The notes beneath the pieces were generated by a model that had not been told where the DNA came from, made no database searches, and saw only the letters and a list, made by a program, of their open reading frames with translations. Of a DNA stretch of 18,550 bases, positions 6,829-13,933 are shown one piece after another. Origin of the DNA: UBA11222 sp030652895 (GTDB taxonomy: Bacteria; Pseudomonadota; Alphaproteobacteria; UBA11222). Location: the NCBI GenBank assembly GCA_038318895.1, contig JBBQCS010000061.1, positions 1 through 18,550 on the forward strand, given 5' to 3'. Position 1 is the stretch's first letter. Each line of letters starts with the position of its first letter. Position numbers and translations under genes: made by a program.

Positions 6829-8004
6829 ATGAGCATCAAGGGAAAAGCCTATATTGCGGGGATTTACGAACATCCCACGCGTCTAGCGCTAGGTAAGACG
6901 CTGCCGCAACTGCATGCGGAACTTGCAAAGGGCGCGTTGGCCGATGCCGGCCTTAGCAAAGACGATATCGATGCCTATTATTGTGCGGGCGATGCGCCGG
7001 GCATGGGCGGCATCGATATGATCGAATATATGGGGCTCAATAATGTGCGCCAGATCGACAGCACGGAGACCGGTGGTTCATCCTATGTGCTGCACGTCAA
7101 TCATGCAGCTCAGGCGATTGCGACCGGCCATTGCAAGGTGGCGTTGATTACTCTGGCGGGACGTCCGGCGGCGGACGCACAGGAAGGCGCACGGTTCCGT
7201 GGGGGTGGGGAAACACCATCGGCCGCAGGTTTTGAGGCGTCTTTTCGTCCAACGATTGTCAACATGTACGCGATGTGCGCCCAGCGTCACATGTATGAAT
7301 ATGGCACCACCAGCGAGCAGCTGGCCTGGATCAAGGTTGCCGCCTCGCATCATGCGCAGCACAACGAACATGCGCTGCGTCGCGAAGTAGTGACTGTGGA
7401 AGACGTGGTCAATTCACCTTTGATCGCTTCACCGTTGCATCGCTACGATTGCTGCGTCATCACCGATGGCGGCGGCGCGGTCATCGTTGTTGCTCCGGAA
7501 ATCATGAAAAAGCTGAAACGTCCGGCGGTGAAGATACTGGGTGCAGGCGAAGCGCCAAAGCATCTGATGGGCGGCAAGGTGGATTTGACCTATTCCGGTG
7601 CGCGCTGGTCCGGCCCCAAGGCTTTCGAGGAAGCCGGCGTCACCCAGAAGGACATCAAATACGCCTCGATCTATGACAGCTTCACCATCACCGTACTGGA
7701 AACCCTGGAAGACCTGGGTTTCTGCGAGAAAGGCAAGGGCGGCAAGTTTGTGTCTGACGGCAATCTGATTTCCGGCGTGGGCAAGCTGCCATTCAACACC
7801 GATGGTGGCGGCCTGTGCAGCAACCATCCGGGCAATCGTGGCGGCATGACCAAAGTGCTGGAAGCTGTCCGCCAGGTCCGTGGCGAAGCGCACCCAAAAG
7901 TGCAGGTGCCCAATTGCGATATCGCGTTGGCGCATGGCACCGGCGGCCTGCTTGGGTCGCGGATGGGAAGTGCAACCGTTATTCTGGGGAATCAAGACTC
8001 ATGA
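6829..8004 (+). CDS. Thiolase-like protein without nucleophilic Cys (lipid-transfer/Ltp2-like)
   Basis: This 391-residue thiolase-fold protein is of the type annotated as acetyl-CoA acetyltransferase or lipid-transfer thiolase. Where thiolases have Cys-Gly-Ser-Ser it reads ETGGSSYVLHV, so the nucleophilic Cys is Gly82. The active-site His block is kept as NHPGNRGGM (His333). The C-terminal Cys block is replaced by AHGTGGLLGS (His369). Thiolytic or condensing activity is therefore not expected. Related Cys-less thiolase folds paired with a DUF35 protein, such as steroid side-chain aldolase Ltp2-ChsH2, catalyse retro-aldol cleavage with conserved tyrosines; IYDSFTITVLETLEDLGF (281-298) may hold such a Tyr. 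The downstream DUF35 gene overlaps by 4 nt, which supports a heteromeric complex. The Shine-Dalgarno AGAGGGG supports ATG 6829. The exact reaction and substrate are unknown. Confidence 0.85.
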   Translation: MSIKGKAYIAGIYEHPTRLALGKTLPQLHAELAKGALADAGLSKDDIDAYYCAGDAPGMGGIDMIEYMGLNNVRQIDSTETGGSSYVLHVNHAAQAIATGHCKVALITLAGRPAADAQEGARFRGGGETPSAAGFEASFRPTIVNMYAMCAQRHMYEYGTTSEQLAWIKVAASHHAQHNEHALRREVVTVEDVVNSPLIASPLHRYDCCVITDGGGAVIVVAPEIMKKLKRPAVKILGAGEAPKHLMGGKVDLTYSGARWSGPKAFEEAGVTQKDIKYASIYDSFTITVLETLEDLGFCEKGKGGKFVSDGNLISGVGKLPFNTDGGGLCSNHPGNRGGMTKVLEAVRQVRGEAHPKVQVPNCDIALAHGTGGLLGSRMGSATVILGNQDS

Positions 8005-8390
8005 GTGAAACAAAAGCAAAAGTCCGCGCACCCAAAGTCAATCACGAAACCAAAGCATTTTGGGAAGCCACGGCGAAAGGAAAATTGAACGTCGGCAAAT
8101 GCGACGAGTGCGGCGAACATTACTATTACCCGCGCCCGTTGTGCCCATTCTGTTTTAGCGACAAGACGCGGCTGGCGGAATGCACCGGCAATGGCGTCAT
8201 TTATAGCTACAGCGTCAACTCGGGCAAGGAGCCTTATACCATTGCCTATGTGACACTGGCGGAGGGGCCGACCATCCTGACCAATATCGTTGAATGCGAT
8301 TTCGCTAAACTGGCCATAGGCCAGAAGGTCAAGGTCGTGTTCTATGATACCGGCGAAGGCAATGCGATGCCGATGTTTACCGCCGCGTAA
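8001..8390 (+). CDS. Zinc-ribbon/OB-fold protein (DUF35 family), thiolase partner
   Basis: This 129-residue protein has an N-terminal helix, a rubredoxin-like zinc ribbon with CDECGEHYYYPRPLCPFC (two CxxC knuckles, about residues 35-52) and a C-terminal OB-fold. This is the DUF35 architecture, found in partners of thiolase-like enzymes and proposed to bind acyl-CoA. ATG 8001 overlaps the thiolase-like stop as ATGA, and the family N-terminus starts about 25 residues before the zinc ribbon, so the upstream extension of the frame to 7815 is rejected. Translational coupling suggests the two products form one complex, as in ChsH2-Ltp2 pairs. An intrinsic terminator follows, so this is probably the end of a two-gene operon. 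Confidence 0.88.
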   Translation: MSETKAKVRAPKVNHETKAFWEATAKGKLNVGKCDECGEHYYYPRPLCPFCFSDKTRLAECTGNGVIYSYSVNSGKEPYTIAYVTLAEGPTILTNIVECDFAKLAIGQKVKVVFYDTGEGNAMPMFTAA

Positions 8391-8415
8391 ACATATTCGC
8401 ATGGCGGGAAATGAA

Positions 8416-8446
8416 GGGCTGGCGGGCAACTGCCGGCCCTTTTTCT
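8416..8446 (+). terminator. Rho-independent terminator after the DUF35 gene
   Basis: GGGCTGGCGG and CTGCCGGCCC form a stem around a short GCAA loop, with mismatches or wobble near the loop, followed by TTTTTCTT. Position 26 bases after the stop and the T-run make it a good intrinsic terminator that separates the thiolase/DUF35 pair from the acyl-CoA dehydrogenase gene. Confidence 0.8.
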
Positions 8447-8505
8447 TGTCTGCGGGCCGGGTAGGGAATAGCCTTACCGGAAATACAATAAGAAGGAATG
8501 CGGGG

Positions 8506-9675
8506 ATGGATTTCGAACTGCCGGAAGAAAACCGGATGCTGCGCGATCTGGTGGCGAAATTCGTCGCCAATGAACTGATGCCGCTGGAGAAGCGTATTCT
8601 GGAGCGTGAGGCGAGCGGCGAACTGGCGGCGCTCACGCCGCAAGAGGCCGCGCCGCTGCATAATAAGTGCAAGGAACTTGGCCTGTGGGGCCTGGATGTT
8701 CCGGAATCGCTCGGTGGTGCGGATATTGGCGCGGTCGCCAAAATGTGCGTCAGCGAGGAACTGGCCTACACCATCACGCCGTTCACCTTTCCACCGGATT
8801 CGCCCAACCTGCATATGCTGATCGCGACAGTGAACGAGGATCAGCGCAAGCGCTATCTGGAGCCTTATGCGCGCGGCGAGACGATTTCGGCCATCGCCAT
8901 TTCCGAACCGGGCGCGGGCGCCGATCCTTCCGGCATGAAGACCCGCGCAGATAAACGCGGCAATAAATGGGTGATCAACGGCCAGAAAATCTGGATCAGC
9001 CGGATGCGCGAATCCGCCTTCACCATTGTTATGGCGGTGACCGATCAGGAAAAACGCACGCGCGGCGGCATCACCGCGTTTTTGGTGGATCAGGATAATC
9101 CGGGTATGCGGGTTGTGCGTGATATTCCGATCATGGGTGGCCAACGTACCGCCGAAGTGCTGTTCGAAGAGTGTGAAGTTGACGAAAGCCAGGTGCTCGG
9201 AAAAATTGGCGATGGCTTTGGACCAATGCAATTGAGGCTCACCACACGGCGTCTGGAAATGGGGGCGTGGTCCGTGGGAATTGCGCGCCGCGCGCTGGAT
9301 ATGCTGATTGATTACGCCAATACACGGGTGACGTTTGGTGAAAAGCTGGCGGACCGGCAGGCCATTCAATGGTGGATCGCCGACGCCGCCACTAAAATCC
9401 ACGCAACCCGCCTGATGGTGCAGCAGGCCGCATGGAAAGTGGAGCGCGGCGAAGATGTGCGGATCGAGGCGTCAATGATCAAAGTCTTCGGAACCGAGAT
9501 GATGGCCGAAGTCATAGATCATTCGTTGCAGGCCCATGGGGCAATGGGACTGGCGACCGAATTTCCGCTGCAATATATGTACAAAAAGGTGCGTGCGTTC
9601 CGCATTTTTGAAGGGCCGTCCGAAGTGCACCGCTGGGTGGTTGCCCGGCGCTTGCTGGCGGGCGGAAAAATTTAA
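8506..9675 (+). CDS. Acyl-CoA dehydrogenase family protein
   Basis: This 389-residue FAD flavoprotein is expected to introduce an alpha-beta double bond into an acyl-CoA and pass electrons to ETF. The N-terminal helical domain starts with MDFELPEENRMLRDLVAKFV. The family signature reads ISAIAISEPGAGADPSGMKT (118-137), followed by INGQKIWIS (157-165). The C-terminal domain has TRVTFGEKLADRQAIQWWIAD and RIFEGPSEVHR with Glu369 in the catalytic-base position of medium-chain dehydrogenases. ATG 8506 is chosen because AAGGA lies 8 bases upstream and the family N-terminus starts here; the frame continues upstream to 8344 through the terminator. It has its own promoter space after the terminator. 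Chain-length or substrate preference cannot be read off. Confidence 0.92.
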   Translation: MDFELPEENRMLRDLVAKFVANELMPLEKRILEREASGELAALTPQEAAPLHNKCKELGLWGLDVPESLGGADIGAVAKMCVSEELAYTITPFTFPPDSPNLHMLIATVNEDQRKRYLEPYARGETISAIAISEPGAGADPSGMKTRADKRGNKWVINGQKIWISRMRESAFTIVMAVTDQEKRTRGGITAFLVDQDNPGMRVVRDIPIMGGQRTAEVLFEECEVDESQVLGKIGDGFGPMQLRLTTRRLEMGAWSVGIARRALDMLIDYANTRVTFGEKLADRQAIQWWIADAATKIHATRLMVQQAAWKVERGEDVRIEASMIKVFGTEMMAEVIDHSLQAHGAMGLATEFPLQYMYKKVRAFRIFEGPSEVHRWVVARRLLAGGKI

Positions 9676-9679
9676 TTCG

Positions 9680-9722
9680 AAAGCAAGAGCCGGAGTGATT
9701 ATGGCCTCCTCTCAGCTAATAT
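9680..9722 (+). promoter_or_regulatory. Candidate Ada-box promoter of the alkylation-repair operon
   Basis: AAAGCAAGA (9680-9688), preceded by AATTCG, resembles the Ada box of the E. coli ada promoter (AATTAAAGCGCAAG) with two bases missing inside. A weak -35 (GTGATT, 9695-9700) and a -10 TAATAT (9717-9722), 16 bases apart, follow, so the box would sit just upstream of -35 as in E. coli. The start would be near 9729, giving a leader of about 30 nt. Methylated Ada would then activate its own operon. This rests on motif resemblance only. Confidence 0.3.
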
Positions 9723-9759
9723 TGGTGATCTGACTGCTCCTCGGGAAAGGATCGCCGTA

Positions 9760-10815
9760 ATGAAACTTTCGATTAAAGATGACGAAGCGCGCTGGCGCAT
9801 GGTGGTTGCGCGGGATGGTAGCGCGGATGGCCAATTTTATTATTCAGTGCGCACCACCGGCGTGTACTGCCGTCCATCTTGTGCGGCACGGTTGGCGCGG
9901 CGCGAAAATGTCGCCTATCATGCAAGCGGCGCGGATGCCGAACGCGCAGGCTTTCGCCCCTGCAAGCGCTGTATGCCCGATCAGAAATCGATGCTGGAGC
10001 AGCATCGGGCCAAAATGGTCGCCGTGTGCCGGTTGATTGAAACCGCAGACGAAATTCCAAATCTTGGTGAATTGGCCGGGTGGGTCGGTTTAAGCCGCTA
10101 TCATTTTCATCGCTTATTCAAAGCGCTCGTCGGGGTCACACCGAAAGCCTATGCAAATGCGCACAGACTTAACAAGGTGCGCGATCAGCTCACGCATGCA
10201 GGCTCTGTGACCGGGGCAATTTATGGCGCGGGCTATAATTCCAATGGCCGCTTCTACTCAAATTCATCCAGTATGCTGGGTATGACCCCAACCGATTTTC
10301 GCGCGGGCGGCAGCAATGTGACCATCCGCTTTGCGGTTGGGGAATGTTCCCTGGGGTCGTTTCTGGTTGCCACGAGCGACAAAGGGGTGTGTGCGATTCT
10401 GCTTGGCGATGATCCTGAAGCGCTGCTGCACGAGTTGCAGGATCGCTTCGCGCAAGCGCATCTGATTGGCGCAGACGATGAATTTGAACAGCTCATTGCC
10501 AAAGTGCTCGGGCTTATCGAAACGCCTTCGCTTGGTCTTGATCTGCCGCTGGATATTCGCGGCACCGCATTTCAACAGCGGGTATGGCAGGCGCTTCGCG
10601 AATTACCTGCCGGTTCAACGGTCAGTTACGAGGAAGTGGCCGAACGCCTTGGTTTGCAAAAGGGCGCCCGGGCGGTTGCAGGCGCCTGCGCAGCCAACCG
10701 CATCGCCGTTGCAATTCCATGCCATCGGGTGGTGCGCAAGAGTGGTGATCTGTCCGGCTATCGCTGGGGCATCGAACGCAAGCGCGCCTTGCTGCAACGG
10801 GAAGCGGACGGGTGA
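9760..10815 (+). CDS. ada: Ada: methylphosphotriester/O6-methylguanine methyltransferase and regulator
   Basis: This 351-residue full-length Ada repairs alkylated DNA by suicidal methyl transfer and, once methylated at its N-terminus, activates the adaptive response. The N-domain carries the zinc cysteines Cys37 (methylphosphotriester acceptor, in TTGVYCRPSC), Cys41, Cys68 and Cys71. An AraC-type helix-turn-helix follows at about 100-180 with LSRYHFHRLFKALVGVTPKAY. The C-terminal methyltransferase domain ends with IPCHRVV, acceptor Cys321, and SGYRWGIERKRALL. All functional residues are present. AAAGGA precedes ATG 9760. It is the first gene of a three-gene operon with 4-nt overlaps, and its stop overlaps the next GTG. 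A candidate Ada box lies about 75 bp upstream. Confidence 0.96.
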   Translation: MKLSIKDDEARWRMVVARDGSADGQFYYSVRTTGVYCRPSCAARLARRENVAYHASGADAERAGFRPCKRCMPDQKSMLEQHRAKMVAVCRLIETADEIPNLGELAGWVGLSRYHFHRLFKALVGVTPKAYANAHRLNKVRDQLTHAGSVTGAIYGAGYNSNGRFYSNSSSMLGMTPTDFRAGGSNVTIRFAVGECSLGSFLVATSDKGVCAILLGDDPEALLHELQDRFAQAHLIGADDEFEQLIAKVLGLIETPSLGLDLPLDIRGTAFQQRVWQALRELPAGSTVSYEEVAERLGLQKGARAVAGACAANRIAVAIPCHRVVRKSGDLSGYRWGIERKRALLQREADG

Positions 10816-11501
10816 GCTCTCTTGACTGGTCCCGGATACGCCACAATCTCGACGCCCGGGGCTGGGCTGTGATCAAGGGTTTATTGGCTGTCACTGACTG
10901 CCAGCCGCTGGCAAAGCAGTTTGCCGACGAGAAAAGATTTCGCAGCCACGTGCATATGGCGCGTCATGGATTTGGCCGGGGTGAATACAAATATTTTTCC
11001 TATCCATTGCCGGAAATTATCGCCGGTTTACGCACCTCGCTGTATCCGCATTTGTCTGAAATAGCCAATGATTGGAACATGGCAATGGGCCTCGATGAAC
11101 GCTATCCGGCGTCGCATGCGGAATATCTGCAGCAATGCCATGACGCGGGTCAGACACGGCCAACGCCGCTTTTACTGGCCTATGGGCCGGGAGACTATAA
11201 TCGGCTGCATCAGGATCTGTATGGAGAGCTTGTGTTTCCGTTGCAACTCACGGTGCTGCTTTCCCAGCCCGAAACTGATTTTACCGGTGGCGAGTTTGTG
11301 CTCACCGAGCAGCAGCCAAGAATGCAATCGCGCCCTTATGTGGTGCCGCTGGAACGTGGTGATGCGGTCGTGTTCGCTGTCCGGCAGCGGCCAGTGCGCA
11401 GTGTGCGGGGATTCACACGGGTCACCATGCGTCACGGGGTCAGTGAGATCCGCTCTGGCAATCGTCATGCGCTGGGAATAATTTTTCATGACGCCAAATG
11501 A
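10812..11501 (+). CDS. 2OG-Fe(II) oxygenase, probable DNA/nucleic-acid repair type (Oxygenase-NA-like)
   Basis: This 229-residue 2-oxoglutarate/iron dioxygenase has a double-stranded beta-helix core with iron ligands HQD (His133, Asp135) and His208 in TMRHGVSEI; Arg218 in GNRHALGIIF can bind 2-oxoglutarate. The match to PF09859 (Oxygenase-NA), proposed to demethylate damaged bases and often found with ada or alkB, is by family resemblance and context. The start is GTG at 10812, inside the ada stop (GTGA), and the stop overlaps the alkB start, so all three genes are probably translationally coupled. It is unlike AlkB in sequence, so it is a second, distinct dioxygenase rather than a duplicate. 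Its lesion or substrate is not known to me. Confidence 0.8.
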   Translation: MSSLDWSRIRHNLDARGWAVIKGLLAVTDCQPLAKQFADEKRFRSHVHMARHGFGRGEYKYFSYPLPEIIAGLRTSLYPHLSEIANDWNMAMGLDERYPASHAEYLQQCHDAGQTRPTPLLLAYGPGDYNRLHQDLYGELVFPLQLTVLLSQPETDFTGGEFVLTEQQPRMQSRPYVVPLERGDAVVFAVRQRPVRSVRGFTRVTMRHGVSEIRSGNRHALGIIFHDAK

Positions 11502-12091
11502 ATTTTCAGATCGCTGAGGGCGCCGTCGTGCTGCGCGGTTTTGCCGTGCCATGCAGCGATGCGCTTGAAGCAGCGGTCCACGCTATCACCGCACAGGCGC
11601 CATTCCGGCATATGACTGTGCCGGGAGGGCACAAAATGTCGGTAGCGATGACCAATTGCGGCAAGGCCGGCTGGGTCAGTGATCGCAGCGGATATAGGTA
11701 TGAGGCCACCGATCCCGAAACCGGGATGCGGTGGCCGCCGATGCCGGAATGTTTTACGGAAATTGCCGCCAGTGCCGCAGCGCAGGCGGGATACGGGAAG
11801 TTTTGCCCCGATGTATGCCTGATCAATGACTATCAGCCCGGTGCGCGCATGGCCCTGCATCAGGACAAGGACGAACGTGACTTTACCGCGCCTATTGTTT
11901 CCGTCTCGCTTGGCGGACCGGCAACATTTCTGTTTGGCGGGGTGTCGCGCAAGGATAAGCCACACCGCATCAGATTGACCCACGGGGATGTGGTGGTGTG
12001 GGGCGGGCCCGCGCGGTTGTTCTTTCACGGCGTATCACCGTTAAAACCGGGGGCGGCGCGTATCAACCTGACATTTCGCAAGGCGCTGTAA
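11498..12091 (+). CDS. alkB: AlkB, 2OG-Fe(II) DNA dealkylating dioxygenase
   Basis: This 197-residue enzyme oxidatively removes methyl groups such as 1-methyladenine and 3-methylcytosine from DNA and RNA. The substrate-lid motif MSVAMTNCGKAGWVSD (47-62) is close to E. coli AlkB. LINDYQPGARMALHQDKDE holds iron ligands His121 and Asp123, FFHGVSPL gives His177, and RINLTFR (188-194) gives the 2OG-binding arginines. Length is slightly under the E. coli protein (216). ATG 11498 overlaps the preceding TGA by 4 nt. No separate Shine-Dalgarno is obvious, as expected for coupled translation. It ends the alkylation-repair operon. Confidence 0.96.
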   Translation: MNFQIAEGAVVLRGFAVPCSDALEAAVHAITAQAPFRHMTVPGGHKMSVAMTNCGKAGWVSDRSGYRYEATDPETGMRWPPMPECFTEIAASAAAQAGYGKFCPDVCLINDYQPGARMALHQDKDERDFTAPIVSVSLGGPATFLFGGVSRKDKPHRIRLTHGDVVVWGGPARLFFHGVSPLKPGAARINLTFRKAL

Positions 12092-12180
12092 AGATAAGTT
12101 TGCATTAAGATATTTGACAAGGCCCGGGTCACAGGCTCACTCTGAAGCGATAAAAACCAGAAAACAGGGGAGTATCGTTC
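12092..12180 (+). promoter_or_regulatory. Leader of the flavin monooxygenase gene
   Basis: A consensus -35 hexamer TTGACA lies at 12114-12119, but the matching -10 position 17 bases on (TCACTC) is poor. GGCCCGGG follows it. TGAC (12115-12118) and GTCA (12128-12131) form a short inverted pair that could be an operator half-site arrangement. The Shine-Dalgarno AGGGGAG lies just before ATG 12181. Promoter activity is uncertain. Confidence 0.25.
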
Positions 12181-13422
12181 ATGAAATTCGGTGTCTTTTA
12201 CGAGCTGCAATTGCCAAAACCCTGGAACCAGGGGGACGAGCACAAACTGTTTCACGAAGCGCTGGAGCAGGTGATCCTGGCGGACAAGCTCGGTTTCGAT
12301 CATGCCTGGGAGGTGGAGCATCACTTTCTGGAAGAATATTCGCATGCCTCCGCGCCGGAAATTTTCCTGTCCTTTGCCGCCGCGCGGACCAAGAATATTC
12401 GCATCGGTCAGGGCATCCGTCAGGTGATCCCGAAATATAATCATCCCGCGCGCACCGCCGAAGTGATTGCGACGATGGATTTGCTGTCCAACGGCCGCGT
12501 CGAGTTTGGTATCGGCGAAAGCGCCACCCGTCTGGAGCTTGGCGGTTTTGGAATTCGCGCCAAGGAAAAGCGCCGCATGTGTCTCGAGGCGGCGGAGCAG
12601 ATCGCCAATATGCTGGTGCTCGACCCCTATCCGGGCTTTGAGGGCGAATATTTTTCCATGCCGTGCCGCAACGTGGTGCCCAAGCCGATGCAGCAGCCGC
12701 ATCCGCCGATGTGGATAGCCTGCACCAATCGCGACACCATCAAGGTGGCGGCGCGCAATGGCCTTGGCGCACTGGCGTTTTCGTTCATCGATCCCGAAGA
12801 AGCAAAAGCCTGGTCCGATATCTATTACGATATTATCAAATCCGAGGAATGCGTGCCCATCGGTCACCGGGTCAACGCCAATATCGCGCTGGTGTCGAAT
12901 TTCTCGCTGCATCATGATAGGGGCGAGGCCATACGGCGCGGGCATGAGGGCTTCGAGTTTTTCTCCTATGCCATGAATGCGCTGGTTGCCCATGACACAA
13001 TTCCGGGCCGCACCAATCTGTGGGGCGAATATCTGGCGCAGCGCGGCGACCGCACGGAACGCATCGTCGCCGAGGCCAAGGAACCGAGCTTCCGCAAAAG
13101 CGGCATCGGCACGCCTGACGATATGAAAAAACATCTGCGCACATTCCAGGCGGTAGGCATTGATCAGGTGATCTTCATGCAGCAGGCCGGGCGCAACAAA
13201 CACGCGCACATCTGCGAATCTCTGGAGTTGTTCGCCAGGGAGGTGATGCCGGAATTCAAGAAAGACGCGGCCGAACGTCTGGCGAAAAAGGACGCCGAAC
13301 TGGCCCCCTATATCGCAGCCGCGCTAAAGCGCAAAAAATGGATGCAGGTGCCGCCCGACGATCAGATCCCGCCGGTGCGGGCCTCGGTTGCAGAAATGCA
13401 GATCGACAGCATCAAAAATTAG
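12181..13422 (+). CDS. Luciferase-like (LLM) flavin-dependent monooxygenase
   Basis: This 413-residue TIM-barrel protein belongs to the bacterial-luciferase superfamily, which uses FMNH2 from a partner reductase to oxidise small organic substrates. MKFGVFYELQLP begins the first strand. EVEHHFLEEYSHASAPEIFL (44-63) resembles the LuxA-like substrate/flavin block with EHH. RIGQGIRQVIPKYNHPARTAE, ATMDLLSNGRVEFGIGES and PPMWIACTNRDT follow. The C-terminal 60 residues are lysine-rich and beyond the usual barrel end. No flavin reductase is adjacent. AGGGGAG supports ATG 12181. It lies next to acyl-CoA and hydrolase genes, fitting a catabolic monooxygenase; the substrate is unknown. Confidence 0.88.
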   Translation: MKFGVFYELQLPKPWNQGDEHKLFHEALEQVILADKLGFDHAWEVEHHFLEEYSHASAPEIFLSFAAARTKNIRIGQGIRQVIPKYNHPARTAEVIATMDLLSNGRVEFGIGESATRLELGGFGIRAKEKRRMCLEAAEQIANMLVLDPYPGFEGEYFSMPCRNVVPKPMQQPHPPMWIACTNRDTIKVAARNGLGALAFSFIDPEEAKAWSDIYYDIIKSEECVPIGHRVNANIALVSNFSLHHDRGEAIRRGHEGFEFFSYAMNALVAHDTIPGRTNLWGEYLAQRGDRTERIVAEAKEPSFRKSGIGTPDDMKKHLRTFQAVGIDQVIFMQQAGRNKHAHICESLELFAREVMPEFKKDAAERLAKKDAELAPYIAAALKRKKWMQVPPDDQIPPVRASVAEMQIDSIKN

Positions 13423-13443
13423 CAGATCAACGGCCTGTTTTCT

Positions 13444-13480
13444 GGCGGCGCCTAAAAGGCTCCGCATAAAGTGCGCCGCC
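13444..13480. repeat. Inverted repeat after the LLM gene (possible weak terminator)
   Basis: GGCGGCGC (13444-13451) and GCGCCGCC (13473-13480) form a perfect 8-bp stem with a 21-base loop, starting 22 bases after the stop codon. No T-tract follows, so factor-independent termination is doubtful; it may shield the transcript end. Confidence 0.4.
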
Positions 13481-13671
13481 CGAAGTATTATTGCAAATTG
13501 CAGCGATGTGATCCATTAGCCTCTGTTAGACACGTAGGAACTTCCCGTCTGTATCTTCCGCCGTGCAATATGCGCACGCGGGTTTGGTGTGTTAGTGGAA
13601 AAATGCAGAACTGCGTTTTGCAATGCTTATTGCGTGATGATTTCAGGTTGAAGCGTATCCATGCTCACATT

Positions 13672-13700
13672 GTCGTTGCCCGGTTTATCCGGGCAATCCA
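13672..13700 (+). repeat. REP-like palindromic unit, copy A
   Basis: This 29-base unit begins GTCGTTGCCCGG and ends CCGGGCAATCCA. It contains a perfect 8-bp stem TTGCCCGG/CCGGGCAA around a TTTAT loop. The form GTCATTnCCCGG...CCGGGnAATCCA is typical of dispersed palindromes in alphaproteobacterial genomes. Copy B lies inverted 29 bases downstream. Confidence 0.75.
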
Positions 13701-13729
13701 GACATATTTGAACGCTTTGCCGTAGCATA

Positions 13730-13758
13730 TGGATTACCCGGATAAACCGGGTAATGAC
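13730..13758 (-). repeat. REP-like palindromic unit, copy B (inverted)
   Basis: On the minus strand this reads GTCATTACCCGG to CCGGGTAATCCA, matching copy A in length and in most positions. It contains a perfect 9-bp stem ATTACCCGG/CCGGGTAAT around an ATAAA loop. Compensating changes (GC pair in copy A, AT pair in copy B at the same stem position) keep both hairpins intact. Confidence 0.75.
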
Positions 13759-13933
13759 AGCAATGGGAAGCGCATAAGGTTTAACCTAAATGCATCTTGG
13801 TCTAAATGTTTGTATGTCACGCATATTACTGGGCATGAAACGTCACAGCTCGTAAACAGCCGATGTTAACGTGATATAAATCCCGAAAATCTACCGTGAA
13901 TCTCTGGAATATCCGGGTATCGGAGCACGGGCG

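Larger units (their letters stand above)
13423..13933. other. 511-bp gene-poor region with palindromes
   Basis: There is no convincing gene here. The only long frame, 13471-13725, runs into a palindromic repeat and has no domain-like composition. Visible structures are an 8-bp inverted repeat near the monooxygenase stop, two REP-like units in opposite orientation, and CTAAATG repeated at 13786-13792 and 13802-13808. GATATAAA at 13873-13880 is AT-rich and could be part of the promoter of the nuclease gene. The Shine-Dalgarno GGAG (13921-13924) stands before ATG 13934. Confidence 0.6.

Noticed and set aside
8377..9402. 341-residue open frame antisense to the acyl-CoA dehydrogenase
   Set aside because: It has low-complexity His/Arg-rich composition typical of antisense frames and the sense gene carries the family signature.
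9701..9733. 10-codon mini-ORF (MASSQLILVI) with GGAG upstream, in the ada leader
   Set aside because: If the candidate promoter is right, transcription starts near its end, so it would not be translated; short ORFs like this occur by chance.
12025..13209. 394-residue open frame antisense to the LLM monooxygenase
   Set aside because: It is the codon-bias mirror of a well-supported gene, shows no domain motif, and has no ribosome site.
13542..13571. Second GGAAC motif as an EcfG promoter in the gene-poor region
   Set aside because: The nearest CGT is 19-20 bases away and no gene starts close downstream.
13471..13725. 84-residue open frame in the gene-poor region
   Set aside because: Its 3' end lies in a REP-like palindrome; composition is rich in Cys/Arg without pattern, and no Shine-Dalgarno is seen.
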